DNA of 64,000 bases from NCBI GenBank assembly GCA_026874595.1, contig CM049306.1, positions 8,304,519 to 8,368,518 of the forward strand, written 5' to 3'. The position numbers were made by a program, and so were the translations under genes. This document shows, in pieces, positions 54,061-64,000 of this stretch; position 1 is the first letter of the stretch; the number at the start of each line of letters is the position of its first letter. The stretch is from Sipunculus nudus. Taxonomy: Eukaryota; Annelida; Sipuncula; Golfingiida; Sipunculidae. The notes under the pieces are model-generated. The model saw only the letters and a program-made list of their open reading frames with translations, was not told where the DNA came from and made no database searches.

Positions 54061-54489
54061 AAGGAATGGCACGGATTTTTAACTTTGTGACATTTTCATG
54101 TACGTTCTGTGGGGATTAACTTTATAATTTTACTTAAATTCCGTATGCGACGAACATCTGTAACAATAATTTTCTGCATTCGGTAACCCCTAATGGAACA
54201 GACCTGGTTAAAATTCAGCCTTGTATACATTTCTCGCTGTTTCATGTATCCGTATACCGCATAAGGACGCCCATACACAGAAATGAACCAATATGGACAT
54301 ACAGCTTTATAAACTGACACCGAGTTCCATACACATCAAACGCATGTAATATGAGCTTACAGTTACGGTATATAGTCGTCATGGCGACCAGGGTATAAGC
54401 CGAAATCGGAAACACCTGCAAGTATGTGTGTGATGGCATATGTGTCGTGAGTGCATGCGTGTGTGTGTTCTCTGAAATCGCTGAGTCCA

Positions 54490-54504
54490 CCCCCCCCCCC
54501 CCCC
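54490..54504. repeat. Poly-C tract
   Basis: A run of 15 C beside ACACACACCC sequence. Confidence 0.95.
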
Positions 54505-54539
54505 AAACACACACCCTCTGGTTAGGTTTCAAAGATGTC

Positions 54540-54758
54540 CACACCACTCGAGTCCAAGTATGAGTCCTTGAGGTTTGAGTCCAAGTCCACCTTATTGAAG
54601 TCCGTGTTCATTGGAACCTAAGTCAAAGTCCAATACAAAAATCCTTTAAAAACAATTTAAAATGGAAAATTCAGATAATCAGGTACATTGTTAAGTTAAA
54701 ACACACATGCTTTTACTATAACGGTCAATTACATTTTAAGCTCCCAATGCTGAGCAAA

Positions 54759-54818
<60 letters not shown>

Positions 54819-55050
54819 TATATAGTTATTGTTTTATAATATTCTGTAAGTAGTTCGCACATGTACATAAGTCTTTATATTACGTGACATTGTTTTCTCT
54901 GTTGGACTTGACATGGACTCGGTCTGAGTTCTCGAGTCTTTACCTCCGAGTCCGAGTCCAGGGCCCTCGAGTCCAAGTCCGAGCCCCAGACAATGAAACA
55001 GTGGACTCGTGCCCGGACTTGCATGGACTCGTGCTCGGACACATCCCTGT
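54540..55050. repeat. Imperfect GAGTCC hexamer repeats flanking (AT)n
   Basis: GAGTCCAAGTATGAGTCC, GTTTGAGTCCAAGTCC (54548-54590) and, after an (AT)n tract at 54762-54814, CCGAGTCCGAGTCCAGGG and CGAGTCCAAGTCCGAGCC (54950-54985) share a GAGTCC/AAGTCC hexamer. This resembles a simple-repeat-rich dispersed element found in many animals. Overlapping 64-65-codon frames on both strands are by-products of the hexamer (period divisible by three). Confidence 0.65.
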
Positions 55051-55096
55051 TAGGTTTATGGTCTTTCACGTAGTTTGGTAACGTCCATGTAATATA

Positions 55097-55216
55097 CAGT
55101 GAAACCTCGTTGTGTCGAAGTCGAAGGGACCCTCAGAAAACTTCGACACATCCGATGTTCGACACAAGCTGGTTTTATTTGGTTATAAGCGAGTTCGACA
55201 CAACGAGGGTTCACTA
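55097..55216. mobile_element. pogo/Tigger-like MITE
   Basis: The ends CAGTGAAACCTCGTTGTGTC and GACACAACGAGGGTTCACT are inverted repeats over about 21 bp with one or two mismatches, and TA precedes the left end, as expected for Tc1/mariner-superfamily insertions. CAGTnAAACCTCG termini are typical of pogo/Tigger-derived elements. A second internal pair (CTTCGACACATCCGATG / GTTCGACACAA) shows subterminal copies. At 120 bp it cannot code for a transposase. Confidence 0.8.
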
Positions 55217-58200
55217 GAGGTAACTAGTGGGAAAAGATTCCTACGTCATTCGTTCAATTATTCCATTAAACGTGTTTAGTTTATTAAGAAAACCACCAGT
55301 ACAGGAGGTATCAGAATGAAATGTGAATTTGCAAACTTCGGTGAAAGACGGAGAGCATGGGCATACAGTGTGAACAGTGTCGACTGTGGAGAGTGTGGGC
55401 TAAATGGACGATGCAGACGAGGTATATAGACCGTGTGGACAGTGTGAACAGTGTCGACTGTGGAGAGTGTGGGCTAAATGGACGATGCAGACGAGGTATA
55501 TAGATCGTGTGGACAGTGGGAACAGTGTCGACTGTGGAGAGTGTGGGCTAAATGGACGATACAGACGAGGTATATAGACCGTGTGGACAGTGTGAACAGT
55601 GTCGACTGTAGAGAGTGTGGGCTAAATGGACGATGCAGACGAGGTATATAGACCGTGTGGACAGTGTGGACTGTGGAGAGTGTGGGCTAAATGGACGATG
55701 CAGACGAGGTATATAGACCGTGTGGACCGTGTGAACAGTGTCGACTGTGGAGAGTGTGGGCTAAATAGACGAGGCAGACGAGGTATATAGACCGTGTGGA
55801 CAGTGTGGACTGTTGAGAGTGTGGGCTAAATAGACGATGCAGACGAGGTATATAGACCGTGTGGACCGTGTGAACAGTGTCGACTGTGGAGAGTGTGGGC
55901 TAAATGGACGATGCAGACGAGGTATATAGACCGTGTGGACAGTGTGGACTGTGGAGAGTGTGGGCTAAATAGACGATGCAGACGAGGTATATAGACCGTG
56001 TGGACCGTGTGAACAGTGTCGACTGTGGAGAGTGTGGGCTAAATGGACGATGCAGACGAGGTATATAGACCGTGTGGACAGTGTGGACTGTGGAGAGTGT
56101 GGGCTAAATGGACGATGCAGACGAGGTATATAGACCGTGTGGACAGTGTGAACAGTGTGGACTGTGGAGAGTGTGGGCTAAATAGACGATGCAGACGAGG
56201 TATATAGACCGTGTGGACAGTGTGAACAGTGTCGACTGTGGAGAGTGTGGGCTAAATGGACGATGCAGACGAGGTATATAGACCGTGTGGACAGTGTGAA
56301 CAGTGTCGACTGTGGAGAGTGTGGGCTAAATGGACGATGCAGACGAGGTATATAGACCGTGTGGACAGTGTGAACAGTGTCGACTGTGGAGAGTGTGGGC
56401 TAAATGGACGATGCAGACGAGGTATATAGACCGTGTGGACAGTGTGAACAGTGTCGACTGTGGAGAGTGTGGGCTAAATGGACGATGCAGACGAGGTATA
56501 TAGACCGTGTGGACAGTGTGAACAGTGTGGACTGTGGAGAGTGTTGGCTAAATGGACGATGCAGACGAGGTATATAGACCGTGTGGACAGTGTGAACAGT
56601 GTCGACTGTGGAGAGTGTGGGCTAAATAGACGATGCAGACGAGGTATATAGACCGTGTGGACAGTGTGAACAGTGTCGACTGTGGAGAGTGTGGGCTAAA
56701 TGGACGATGCAGACGAGGTATATAGACCGTGTGGACAGTGTGAACAGTGTCGACTGTGGAGAGTGTGGGCTAAATGGACGATGTAGACGAGGTATATAGA
56801 CCGTGTGGACAGTGTGAACAGTGTCGACTGTGGAGAGTGTGGGCTAAATGGACGATACAGACGAGGTATATAGACCGTGTGGACAGTGTGAACAGTGTCG
56901 ACTGTGGAGAGTGTGGGCTAAATGGACGATGCAGACGAGGTATATAGACCGTGTGGACAGTGTGAACAGTGTCGAGTGTGGAGAGTGTGGGCTAAATGGA
57001 CGATGCAGACGAGGTATATAGACCGTGTGGAAAGTGTGAACAGTGTCGACTGTGGAGAGTGTGGGCTAAATAGACGATGCAGACGAGGTATATAGACCGT
57101 GTGGACAGTGTGAACAGTGTCGATTGTGGAGAGTATGGGCTAAATGGACGATGCAGACGAGGTATATAGACCGTGTGGACAGTGTGAACAGTGTCGACTG
57201 TGGAGAGTGTGGGCTAAATGGACGATGCAGACGAGTTATATAGACCGTGTTTGGACAGTGTGAACAGTGTCGACTGTGGAGAGTGTGGGCTAAATGGACG
57301 ATGCAGACGAGGTATATAGACCGTGTGGACAGTGTGAACAGTGTCGACTGTGGAGAGTGTGGGCTAAATGGACGATGCAGACGAGGTATATAGACCGTGT
57401 GGACAGTGTGAACAGTGTCGACTGTGGAGAGTGTGTGATAAATAGACGATGCAGACGAGGTATATAGACCGTGTGGACAGTGTGAACAGTGTCGACTGTG
57501 GAGAGTGTGGGCTAAATGGACGATGGAGACGAGGTATATAGACCGTGTGGACAGTGCGAACAGTGTCGACTGTGGAGAGTATGGGCTAAATGGACGATGC
57601 AGACGAGGTATATAGACCGTGTGGACAGTGTGAACAGTGTCGACTGTGGAGAGTGTGGGCTAAATGGACTATGCAGACGAGGTATATAGACCGTGTGGAA
57701 GGTGTGAACAGTGTCGACTGTGGGCTAAATGGACGATGCAGACGAGGTATATAGACCGTGTGGACAGTGTGAACAGTGTCGACTGTGGAGAGTGTGGGCT
57801 AAATGGACAATGCAGACGAGGTATATAGACCGTGTGGACAGTGTGATGTGTCGACTGTGGAGAGTTTGGGCTAAATGGACGATGCAGACGAGGTATATAG
57901 ACCGTGTGGACAGTGTGAACAGTGTCGACTGTGGAGAGTGTGGGCTAAATGGCCGATGCAGACGAGGTATATAGACCGTAAGGACAGTGTGAACAGTGTC
58001 GACTGTGGAGAGTGTGGGCTAAATGGACGATGCAGACGAGGTATATAGACCGTGTGGACAGTGTGAACAGTGTCGACTGTGGAGAGTGTGGGCTATATGG
58101 ACGATGCAGACGAGGTATATAGACCGTGTGAACAGTGTGAACAGTGTCGACTGTGGAGAGTGTGGGCTAAATGGACGATGCAGACGAGGTATATAGACCG

Positions 58201-60089
58201 TGTGGACAGTGTGAACAGTGTCGACTGTGGAGAGTGTGGGCTAAATGGACGATGCAGACGAGGTATATAGACCGTGTGGACAGTGTGAACAGTGTCGACT
58301 GTGGAGAGTGTGGGCTAAATGGACGATGCAGACGAGGTATATAGACGGTGTGGACAGTGTGAACAGTGTCGACTGTGGAGAGTGTGGGCTAAATGGACGA
58401 TGCAGACGAGGTATATAGACCGTGTGGACAGTGTGAACAGTGTCGACTGTAGAGAGTGTGGGCTAAATGGACGATGCAGACGAGGTATATAGACCGTGTG
58501 GAAGGTGTGAACAGTGTCGACTGTGGAGAGTGTGGGCTAAATGGACGATGCAGACGAGGTATATAGACCGTGTGGACAGTGTGAACAGTGTCGACTGTGG
58601 AGAGTGTGGGCTAAATGGACGATGCAGACGAGGTATATAGACCGTGTGGACAGTGTGAACAGTGTCGACTGTGGAGAGTGTGGGCTAAATGGACGATGCA
58701 GACAAGGTATATAGACCGTGTGGAAGGTGTGAACAGTGTCGACTGTGGAGAGTGTGGGCTAAATAGACGATGCAGACGAGGTATATAGACCGTGTGGACA
58801 GTGTGAACAGTGTCGACTGTGGAGAGTGTGGGCTAAATGGACGATGCAGACGAGGTATATAGACCGTGTGGACAGTGTGAACAGTGTCGACTGTGGAGAG
58901 TATGGGCTAAATGGACGATGCAGACGAGGTATATAGACCGTGTGGACAGTGTGAACAGTGTCGACTGTGTAGAGTGTGGGCTAAATGGCGGTGCATACAA
59001 GGTATATAGACCGTGTGGAAGGTGTGAACAGTGTCCACTGTGGAGAGTGTGGGCTAAATAGACGATGCAGACGAGGTATATAGACCGTGTGGACAGTCTG
59101 AACAGTGTCGACTGTGGAGAGTATGGGCTAAATGGACGATGCAGACGAGGTATATAGACCGTGTGGACAGAGTGAACAGTGTCGACTGTGGAGAGTGTGG
59201 GCTAAATGGACGATGCAGACGAGGTATATAGACCGTGTGGACAGTGTGAACAGTGTCGACTGTGGAGAGTGTGGGCTAAATGGACGATGCAGACGAGGTA
59301 TATAGACCGTGTGGACAGTGTGAACAGTGTCGACTGTGGAGAGTATGGGCTAAATGGACGATGCAGACGAGGTATATAGACCGTGTGGACAGTGTGAACA
59401 GTGTCGACTGTGGAGAGTGTGGGTTAAATGGACGATGCAGACGAGGTATATAGACCGTGTGGAAGGTGTGAACAGTGTCGACTGTGGAGAGTGTGGGCTA
59501 AATGGACGATGCAGACGAGGTATATAGACCGTGTGGAAGGTGTGAACAGTGTCGACTGTGGAGAGTGTGGGCTAAATGGACGATGCAGACGAGGTATATA
59601 GACCGTGTGGACAGTGTGAACAGTGTCGACTGTGGAGAGTGTGGACTAAATGGACGATGCAGACGAGGTATATAGACCGTGTGGACAGTGTGAAGTGTCG
59701 ACTGTGGAGAGTGTGGGCTAAATGGACGATGCAGACGAGATATATAGACCGTGTGGACAGTGTGAACAGTGTCGACTGTGGAGAGTGTGGGCTAAATGGA
59801 CGATGCAGACGAGGTATATAGACCGTGTGGACAGTGTGAACAGTGTCGACTGTGGAGAGTGTGGGCTAAATGGACGATGCAGACGAGGTATATAGACCGT
59901 GTGGACAGTGTGAACAGTGTCGACTGTGGAGAGTGTGGGCTAAATGGACGATGCAGACAAGGTATATAGACCGTGTGGACAGTGTGAACAGTGTCGACTG
60001 TGGAGGGTGTGGGCTAAATGGACGATGCAGACGAGGTATATAGACCGTGTGGACAGTGTGAACAGTGTCAACTGTGGAGAGTGTGGGCT

Positions 60090-61717
60090 AAATAGACGAG
60101 GCAGACGAGGTATATAGACCGTGTGGACAGTGTGAACAGTGTCGACTGTGGAGAGTGTGGGCTAAATGGACGATGCAGACGAGGTATATAGACCGTGTGG
60201 AAGGTGTGAACAGTGTCGACTGTGGAGAGTGTGGGCTAAAAAGACGATGCAGACGAGGTATATAGACCGTGTGGACAGTGTGAACAGTGTCGACTGTGGA
60301 GAGTGTGGGCTAAATGGACGATGCAGACGAGGTATATAGACCGTGTGGAAGGTGTGAACATTGTCGACTGTGGAGAGTGTGGGCTAAATAGACGATGCAG
60401 ACGAGGTATATAGACCGTGTGGACAGTGTGAACAGTGTCGACTGTGGAGAGTGTGGGCTTAATGGACGATGCAGACGAGGTATATAGACCGTGTGGACAG
60501 TGTGAACAGTGTCGACTGTGGAGAGTGTGGGCTAAATGGACGATGCAGACGAGGTATATAGACCGTGTGGACAGTGTGAACAGTGTCGACTGTGGAGAGT
60601 GTGGGCTAAATGGACGATGCAGACGAGGTATATAGACCGTGTGGACAGTGTGAACAGTGTCGACTGTGGAGAGTGTGGGCTAAATGGACGATGCAGACGA
60701 GGTATATAGACCGTGTGGACAGTGTGAACAGTGTCGACTGTGGAGAGTTTGGGCTTAATGGACGATGCAGACGAGGTATATAGACCGTGTGGACAGTGTG
60801 AACAGTGTCGACTGTGGAGAGTGTGGGCTAAATAGACGATGCAGACGAGGTATATAGACCGTTTTGACAGTGTGAACAGTGTCGATTGTGGAGAGTGTGG
60901 GCTAAATAGACGAGGCAGACGAGGTATATAGACCGTGTGGACAGTGTGAACAGTGTCGACTGTGGAGAGTGTGGGCTAAATGGACGATGCAGACGAGGTA
61001 TATAGACCGTGTGGAAGGTGTGAACAGTGTCGACTGTGGAGAGTGTGGGCTAAAAAGACGATGCAGACGAGGTATATAGACCGTGTGGACAGTGTGAACA
61101 GTGTCGACTGTGGAGAGTGTGGGCTAAATGGACGATGCAGACGAGGTATATAGACCGTGTGGAAGGTGTGAACATTGTCGACTGTGGAGAGTGTGGGCTA
61201 AATAGACGATGCAGACGAGGTATATAGACCGTGTGGACAGTGTGAACAGTGTCGACTGTGGAGAGTGTGGGCTTAATGGACGATGCAGACGAGGTATATA
61301 GACCGTGTGGACAGTGTGAACAGTGTCGACTGTGGAGAGTGTGGGCTAAATGGACGATGCAGACGAGGTATATAGACCGTGTGGACAGTGTGAACAGTGT
61401 CGACTGTGGAGAGTGTGGGCTAAATGGACGATGCAGACGAGGTATATAGACCGTGTGGACAGTGTGAACAGTGTCGACTGTGGAGAGTGTGGGCTAAATG
61501 GACGATGCAGACGAGGTATATAGACCGTGTGGACAGTGTGAACAGTGTCGACTGTGGAGAGTGTGGGCTAAATGGACGATGCAGACGAGGTATATAGACC
61601 GTGTGGACAGTGTGAACAGTGTCGACTGTGGAGAGTGTGGGCTAAATAGACGATGCAGACGAGGTATATAGACCGTTTTGACAGTGTGAACAGTGTCGAT
61701 TGTGGAGAGTGTGGGCT
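60090..61717. repeat. 814-bp (11-unit) duplication inside the 74-bp array
   Basis: Rare variants recur exactly 814 bp apart: AATAGACGAGG at 60091 and 60905, AAAAAGACG at about 60237 and 61051, AACATTGTCGAC at about 60357 and 61171, GCTTAATGG at about 60458 and 61272, and GTTTTGACAG at 60861 and 61675. 814 equals eleven units, so an 11-unit block was duplicated in tandem. Confidence 0.9.
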
Positions 61718-62205
61718 AAATGGACGATGCAGACGAGGTATATAGACCGTGTGGACAGTGTGAACAGTGTCGACTGTGGAGAGTGTGGGCTAAATGGACG
61801 ATGCAGACGAGGTATATAGACCGTGTGGACAGTGTGAACAGTGTCGACTGTGGAGAGTGTGGGCTAAATGGACGATGCAGACGAGGTATATAGACCGTGT
61901 GGACAGTGTGAACAGTGTCGACTGTGGAGAGTGTGGGCTAAATGGACGATGCAGACGAGGTATATAGACCGTGTGGACAGTGTGAACAGTGTCGACCGTG
62001 GAGAGTGTCGGCTAAATGGACGATGCAGACGAGGTATATAGTCCGTGTGGAAGGTGTGAACAGTGTCGACTGTGGAGAGTGTGGGCTAAATAGACGATGC
62101 AGACGAGGTATATAGACCGTGTGGACAGTGTGAACAGTGTCGACTGTGGAGAGTGTGGGCTAAATGGACGATGCAGACGAGGTATATAGACCGTGTGGAC
62201 AGTGT

Positions 62206-63660
62206 GAACAGTGTGGACTGTGGAGAGTGTTGGCTAAATGGACGATGCAGACGAGGTATATAGACCGTGTGGACAGTGTGAACAGTGTCGACTGTGGAGA
62301 GTGTGGGCTAAATAGACGATGCAGACGAGGTATATAGACCGTGTGGACAGTGTGAACAGTGTCGACTGTGGAGAGTGTGGGCTAAATGGACGATGCAGAC
62401 GAGGTATATAGACCGTGTGGACAGTGTGAACAGTGTCGACTGTGGAGAGTGTGGGCTAAATGGACGATGCAGACGAGGTATATAGACCGTGTGGACAGTG
62501 TGAACAGTGTCGACTGTGGAGAGTGTGGGCTAAATGGACGATGCAGACGAGGTATATAGACCGTGTGGACAGTGTGAACAGTGTCGACTGTGGAGAGTGT
62601 GGGCTAAATGGACGATGCAGACGAGGTATATAGACCGTGTGGACAGTGTGAACAGTGTCGAGTGTGGAGAGTGTGGGCTAAATGGACGATGCAGACGAGG
62701 TATATAGACCGTGTGGAAAGTGTGAACAGTGTCGACTGTGGAGAGTGTGGGCTAAATAGACGATGCAGACGAGGTATATAGACCGTGTGGACAGTGTGAA
62801 CAGTGTCGATTGTGGAGAGTATGGGCTAAATGGACGATGCAGACGAGGTATATAGACCGTGTGGACAGTGTGAACAGTGTCGACTTTGGAGAGTGTGGGC
62901 TAAATGGACGATGCAGACGAGGTATATAGACCGTGTTTGGACAGTGTGAACAGTGTCGACTGTGGAGAGTGTGGGCTAAATGGACGATGCAGACGAGGTA
63001 TATAGACCGTGTGGACAGTGTGAACAGTGTCGACTGTGGAGAGTGTGGGCTAAATGGACGATGCAGACGAGGTATATAGACCGTGTGGACAGTGTGAACA
63101 GTGTCGACTGTGGAGAGTGTGTGATAAATAGACGATGTAGACGAGGTATATAGACCGTGTGGACAGTGTGAACAGTGTCGACTGTGGAGAGTGTGGGCTA
63201 AATGGACGATGGAGACGAGGTATATAGACCGTGTGGACAGTGCGAACAGTGTCGACTGTGGAGAGTATGGGCTAAATGGACGATGCAGACGAGGTATATA
63301 GACCGTGTGGACAGTGTGAACAGTGTCGACTGTGGAGAGTGTGGGCTAAATGGACTATGCAGACGAGGTATATAGACCGTGTGGAAGGTGTGAACAGTGT
63401 CGACTGTGGGCTAAATGGACGATGCAGACGAGGTATATAGACCGTGTGGACAGTGTGAACAGTGTCGACTGTGGAGAGTGTGGGCTAAATGGACGATGCA
63501 GACGAGGTATATAGACCGTGTGGACAGTGTGAGGTGTCGACTGTGGAGAGTGTGGGCTAAATGGACGAAGCAGACGAGGTATATAGACCGTGTGGACAGT
63601 GTGAACAGTGTCGACTGTGGAGAGTGTGGGCTAAATGGACGATGCAGACGAGGTATATAG
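62206..63660. repeat. Segment repeated from 56520-57974 (offset 5,686 bp)
   Basis: At least nine rare variants match at a constant offset of 5,686 bp: GTGTGGACTGTGGAGAGTGT-T (56525/62211), GTCGAGTGTGG (56971/62657), GGAAAGTGTG, CCGTGTTTGGACAG (57245/62931), GTGATAAATAG (57435/63121), CGATGGAGACG, ACAGTGCGAAC, GGACTATGCAG, and a 10-base-short unit at about 57715/63401. Only a few differences exist (for example GTGATGTG versus GTGAGGTG). Confidence 0.92.
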
Positions 63661-64000
63661 ACCGTGTGAACAGTGTGAACAGTGTCGACTGTTGAGAGTG
63701 TGGGCTAAATGGACGATGCAGACGAGGTATATAGACTGTGTGGACAGTGTGAACAGTGTCGACTGTGGAGAGTGTGGGCTAAATGGACGATACAGACGAG
63801 GTATATAGACCGTGTGGACAGTGTGAACAGTGTCGACTGTGGAGAGTGTGGGCTAGATTGACGATACAGACGAGGTATATAGACCGTGTGAATAGTGTGA
63901 ACAGTGTCGACTGTGGAGAGTGTGGGCTAAATGGACGATTCAGACGAGGTATATAGACCGTGTGGACAGTGTGAACAGTGTCGACTGTGGAGAGTGTGGG

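Larger units (their letters stand above)
55357..64000. repeat. 74-bp minisatellite, about 117 copies, cut by window end
   Basis: The unit reads CGATGCAGACGAGGTATATA, GACCGTGTGGACAGTGTGAA, CAGTGTCGACTGTGGAGAGT, GTGGGCTAAATGGA; TGTGAACAG at 56221 and 56295 gives the period. A 65-bp form lacking nine bases around TGAACAGTG occurs only at the left edge (55.6-56.1 kb). Frequent point variants are AATAGACG, GGAAGG, GAGTATGGG and ATACAG. Open frames of 66-81 codons (Cys-rich RPCGQCEQCRLWR phrases) recur because the period is not a multiple of three, so each frame meets the TAG in TATATAG once in three units. They are not genes. Confidence 0.98.

Noticed and set aside
57729-63660. Cysteine-rich 66-81-codon open frames repeated along the 74-bp array
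   Set aside because: They are frame-rotated translations of the same unit; 74 is not divisible by three and each frame meets TAG once per three units. No signal peptide, splice context or frame conservation.
1-64000. A complete new defence, toxin or viral system
   Set aside because: No set of adjacent genes or viral proteins is present; the only recognisable enzyme relic is a LINE reverse transcriptase.

Overview
This window looks like nuclear DNA of an animal, most likely a marine invertebrate and plausibly a mollusc. The sequence is AT-rich. Every strong coding signal is a short exon-like island with GT..AG borders. It carries relics of a non-LTR retrotransposon, tRNA-derived short elements and small inverted-repeat DNA elements, plus many (AT)n, (CT)n, poly-G and poly-C tracts. 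There is no bacterial gene layout, no CRISPR array and no viral gene set. The mollusc placement is inference from the general style of the repeats; no diagnostic gene was recognised.

About 26 kb of the 64 kb (roughly 40%) is tandem minisatellite DNA, in eight blocks built on different units: 48 bp (890-1603), degenerate 30 bp (5720-6845), 25 bp (7524-12772), 56 bp (25985-27670) running into a degenerate 20-bp array (27671-30635), 35 bp (36848-39925), 83 bp (43020-45575) and 74 bp (55357 to the window end, which cuts it). Several blocks show higher-order structure: 125- and 75-bp multimers and a 273/148-bp super-unit in the 25-bp array, about 600-bp segment copies in the 20-bp array, and in the 74-bp array 139-bp dimers, an 814-bp duplication and a further segment of at least 1.4 kb repeated 5,686 bp away.

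Between the arrays, 2.5-4.9 kb holds a decayed minus-strand LINE ORF2 (reverse transcriptase with a YADD box, and the C-terminal zinc-knuckle-like region), interrupted by a 0.34-kb repeat that recurs in opposite orientation at 49.4 kb. Other dispersed elements are two hAT-like MITEs (13.8 and 18.2 kb), a tandem trimer of an element with tRNA A/B boxes (24.3-25.0 kb), a repeat pair at 17.0 and 36.0 kb, and a pogo/Tigger-like MITE (55.1 kb) just before the 74-bp array.

Coding content is sparse and no whole gene can be assembled. The best candidates are a GC-rich exon at 25585-25822 (+), 32991-33067 (+) with a possible continuation at 33200-33400, 46688-46730 (+, initiating exon with a strong donor), 49125-49202 (-, 78-nt exon), 49923-50263 (+, terminal exon), 50587-50703 (+), 52148-52609 (+, the longest open frame), 53288-53420 (-) and 53651-53783 (+), and 14653 (+), whose N-terminus resembles a mitochondrial presequence downstream of an ETS-type site. 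These were found by eye from splice-like borders and amino-acid composition, so each needs transcript or homology support. They lie on both strands, so several genes with long introns are implied, but how they join cannot be read from this window.
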